In this document: piece after piece, positions 6,340 through 6,932 of the stretch
How the letters are laid out: each line of letters opens with the position of its first letter
Numbering within the stretch: position 1 is the stretch's first letter
Assembly: GCA_051819745.1 (NCBI GenBank)
Contig: JBNJGO010000039.1
Location: 1-6,932 of the forward strand
Direction: 5' to 3'
Origin: SKGA01 sp051819745
GTDB lineage: Archaea; Nanobdellota; Nanobdellia; Woesearchaeales; SKGA01
DNA: 6,932 nucleotides
Translations under genes and position numbers: made by a program
The notes under the pieces: generated by a model
Told to the model about the DNA's origin: nothing
The model's input: the letters and a program-made list of their open reading frames with translations, nothing else
Databases searched by the model: none

Positions 6340-6815
6340 TAGAGAACACCAAGGCCAACAACAAGAACTATCAATGCAATGATAAAACCAAAAATTGCAG
6401 GAGTTTCACATTGTCCTGAAAAGATAATACTTGGAACGAAAGATTTCTTATTCTTTGCACAAGCACTAATACCTGCACTTGAAACAGTACCTTGAAATAT
6501 TGCTGCAACACCGGTTGTCGCCACTATAAGACTTGATGCTAGAAAGACAAGACCTAATTCTGTAGATACATCTTTCGCCCCACCAAGAAGTCCCGCTCCC
6601 ATGACGATAAAAATAGCAATTATAAAACCATAAACAGCTTGTGTCTGAGGTAATGCTTGAAGCACAAGTGCTTGTTTAAAATTACTTTTATCTTGTGAAA
6701 CAGATGCGGCTCCTGAAACACCAGCTGATTTAATACCTATTGCTGAGCAAATGCCTGGAACCCCGATAGCGATTGCAGCTGCAACCACTGAAAATACTAT
6801 TCCTAATGTAACCAT
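6339..6815 (-). CDS. atpK: A-type ATP synthase subunit K (proteolipid ring), four helices, sodium-type site
   Basis: This 158-residue protein is a fused double-hairpin proteolipid with four membrane helices (about 4-36, 51-77, 86-120, 129-157); copies form the rotor ring that carries ions through the membrane. It aligns without large gaps to Enterococcus hirae NtpK. The second hairpin holds the essential carboxylate (E137, in SGQCETPAIFGF); the first hairpin has Q59 at that place, so there is one carboxylate per four helices, as in eukaryotic V-ATPase rings. L55, T58, Q59, Y62 and Q108 match the E. hirae sodium-site residues. I chose ATG 6815: the GTG at 6827 falls inside the ribosome site GAGGTGA, which lies eight bases before the ATG. 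It is first in the operon; its stop overlaps the atpE start. Confidence 0.95.
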   Translation of the reverse strand: MVTLGIVFSVVAAAIAIGVPGICSAIGIKSAGVSGAASVSQDKSNFKQALVLQALPQTQAVYGFIIAIFIVMGAGLLGGAKDVSTELGLVFLASSLIVATTGVAAIFQGTVSSAGISACAKNKKSFVPSIIFSGQCETPAIFGFIIALIVLVVGLGVL

Positions 6816-6823
6816 TTTTTTAT

Positions 6824-6830
6824 TCACCTC
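6824..6830 (-). promoter_or_regulatory. Strong ribosome-binding site deciding the atpK start
   Basis: GAGGTGA is the best consensus site in the window and ends eight bases before ATG 6815. A GTG within it (6827-6825) would extend the ORF by four codons but cannot be used by a ribosome bound here. Confidence 0.8.
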
Positions 6831-6854
6831 GAACGAACAATTTTTTCATAAACC

Positions 6855-6864
6855 TTTTTTATAA
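6855..6864 (-). promoter_or_regulatory. Candidate TATA element of the ATPase operon
   Basis: TTATAAAAAA on the minus strand is centred near 6860. An archaeal promoter would start about 26 bases downstream, near 6834, leaving a leader of about 19 bases that just contains the GAGGTGA site, a typical arrangement. The surroundings are AT-rich, so other TATA-like strings exist. If the host were bacterial, TATAAT at 6890-6885 would be the candidate -10 box, although no good -35 lies at the right distance. Confidence 0.42.
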
Positions 6865-6871
6865 TTAATAA

Positions 6872-6905
6872 ACGACATACAATCATTATAACCTTATTGT
6901 GTCGT
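6872..6905. repeat. Inverted repeat upstream of the operon promoter
   Basis: On the plus strand ACGACATACAAT (6872-6883) can pair with ATTGTGTCGT (6896-6905) across a 12-base loop. The stem has ten base pairs with a two-base TA bulge, and its outer six bases (ACGACA/TGTCGT) are perfect. It ends about eight bases upstream of the candidate TATA element. It could be a regulator site, the end of a neighbouring transcript, or chance. Confidence 0.4.
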
Positions 6906-6932
6906 GAACTAAATACTTTTTGTTTTTATGTA

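Noticed and set aside
6820..6849. Minus-strand nine-codon ORF (ATG 6849) ending just before the atpK start
   Set aside because: It is likely upstream of the transcript start and too short to judge.
6824..6886. Minus-strand 20-codon ORF starting ATG at 6886 and ending in the TGA inside the atpK ribosome site, as a possible leader peptide
   Set aside because: It spans the candidate TATA element and would begin upstream of the inferred transcript start; it has no distinctive composition.

Overview
The window is almost entirely one minus-strand operon for an archaeal-type (A-type, also called V/A-type) rotary ATPase. Read 5' to 3' on the minus strand (right to left), the order is K (proteolipid) - E - C - F - A - B - D, followed by a short membrane-protein ORF. 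This is the standard subunit order of archaeal A-ATPase operons and of bacterial V-type operons such as those of Enterococcus and Thermus. The DNA is visibly AT-rich, with many A/T homopolymers. TAA, TAG and TGA are all used as stops, so the standard code fits. Most ribosome-binding sites are pieces of one consensus (GGAGG, GAGGTGA, GGTGAT, GGTGA), complementary to a 16S rRNA ending in AUCACCUCC. Protein features and a TATA-like element point to an archaeon. Short spacings and divergent accessory subunits would suit a small-genome lineage such as DPANN. That placement is an inference, and a bacterium with a V-type operon is not excluded.

Layout. 6816-6932 is the intergenic region ahead of the operon, with a TATA-like element, an inverted repeat and a strong Shine-Dalgarno (SD) site. 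K (6339-6815) touches E (5563-6339) through TAATG. A 67-nt gap separates E from C (4398-5495), the only sizeable gap in the operon. F (4052-4387) follows after 10 nt, and A (2273-4051) follows F with no gap. B (877-2280) overlaps A, D (237-857) follows after 19 nt, and a 53-codon membrane ORF (70-231) follows D after 5 nt. Positions 1-69 hold no gene I can support.

How the genes work together. A and B form the hexameric ATPase head. D and F form the central shaft, C couples the shaft to the membrane ring made of K, and E is part of the peripheral stalk. The stator membrane subunit I (a) and the E partner H (G) are not in the window, although in many relatives they lie just upstream of K. The K sequence keeps the residues that bind sodium in the Enterococcus hirae ring, so a sodium-translocating enzyme is a reasonable prediction.

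I see no wholly new system. The unusual points are additions to a known machine: an N-terminal transmembrane helix on the normally soluble C subunit, a lysine/serine-rich tail of about 67 residues on E, a reading frame for C that stays open back into that tail, a divergent F, and the unrecognised small membrane protein after D. Two start codons (K and B) are better placed downstream of the longest possible ORF start.
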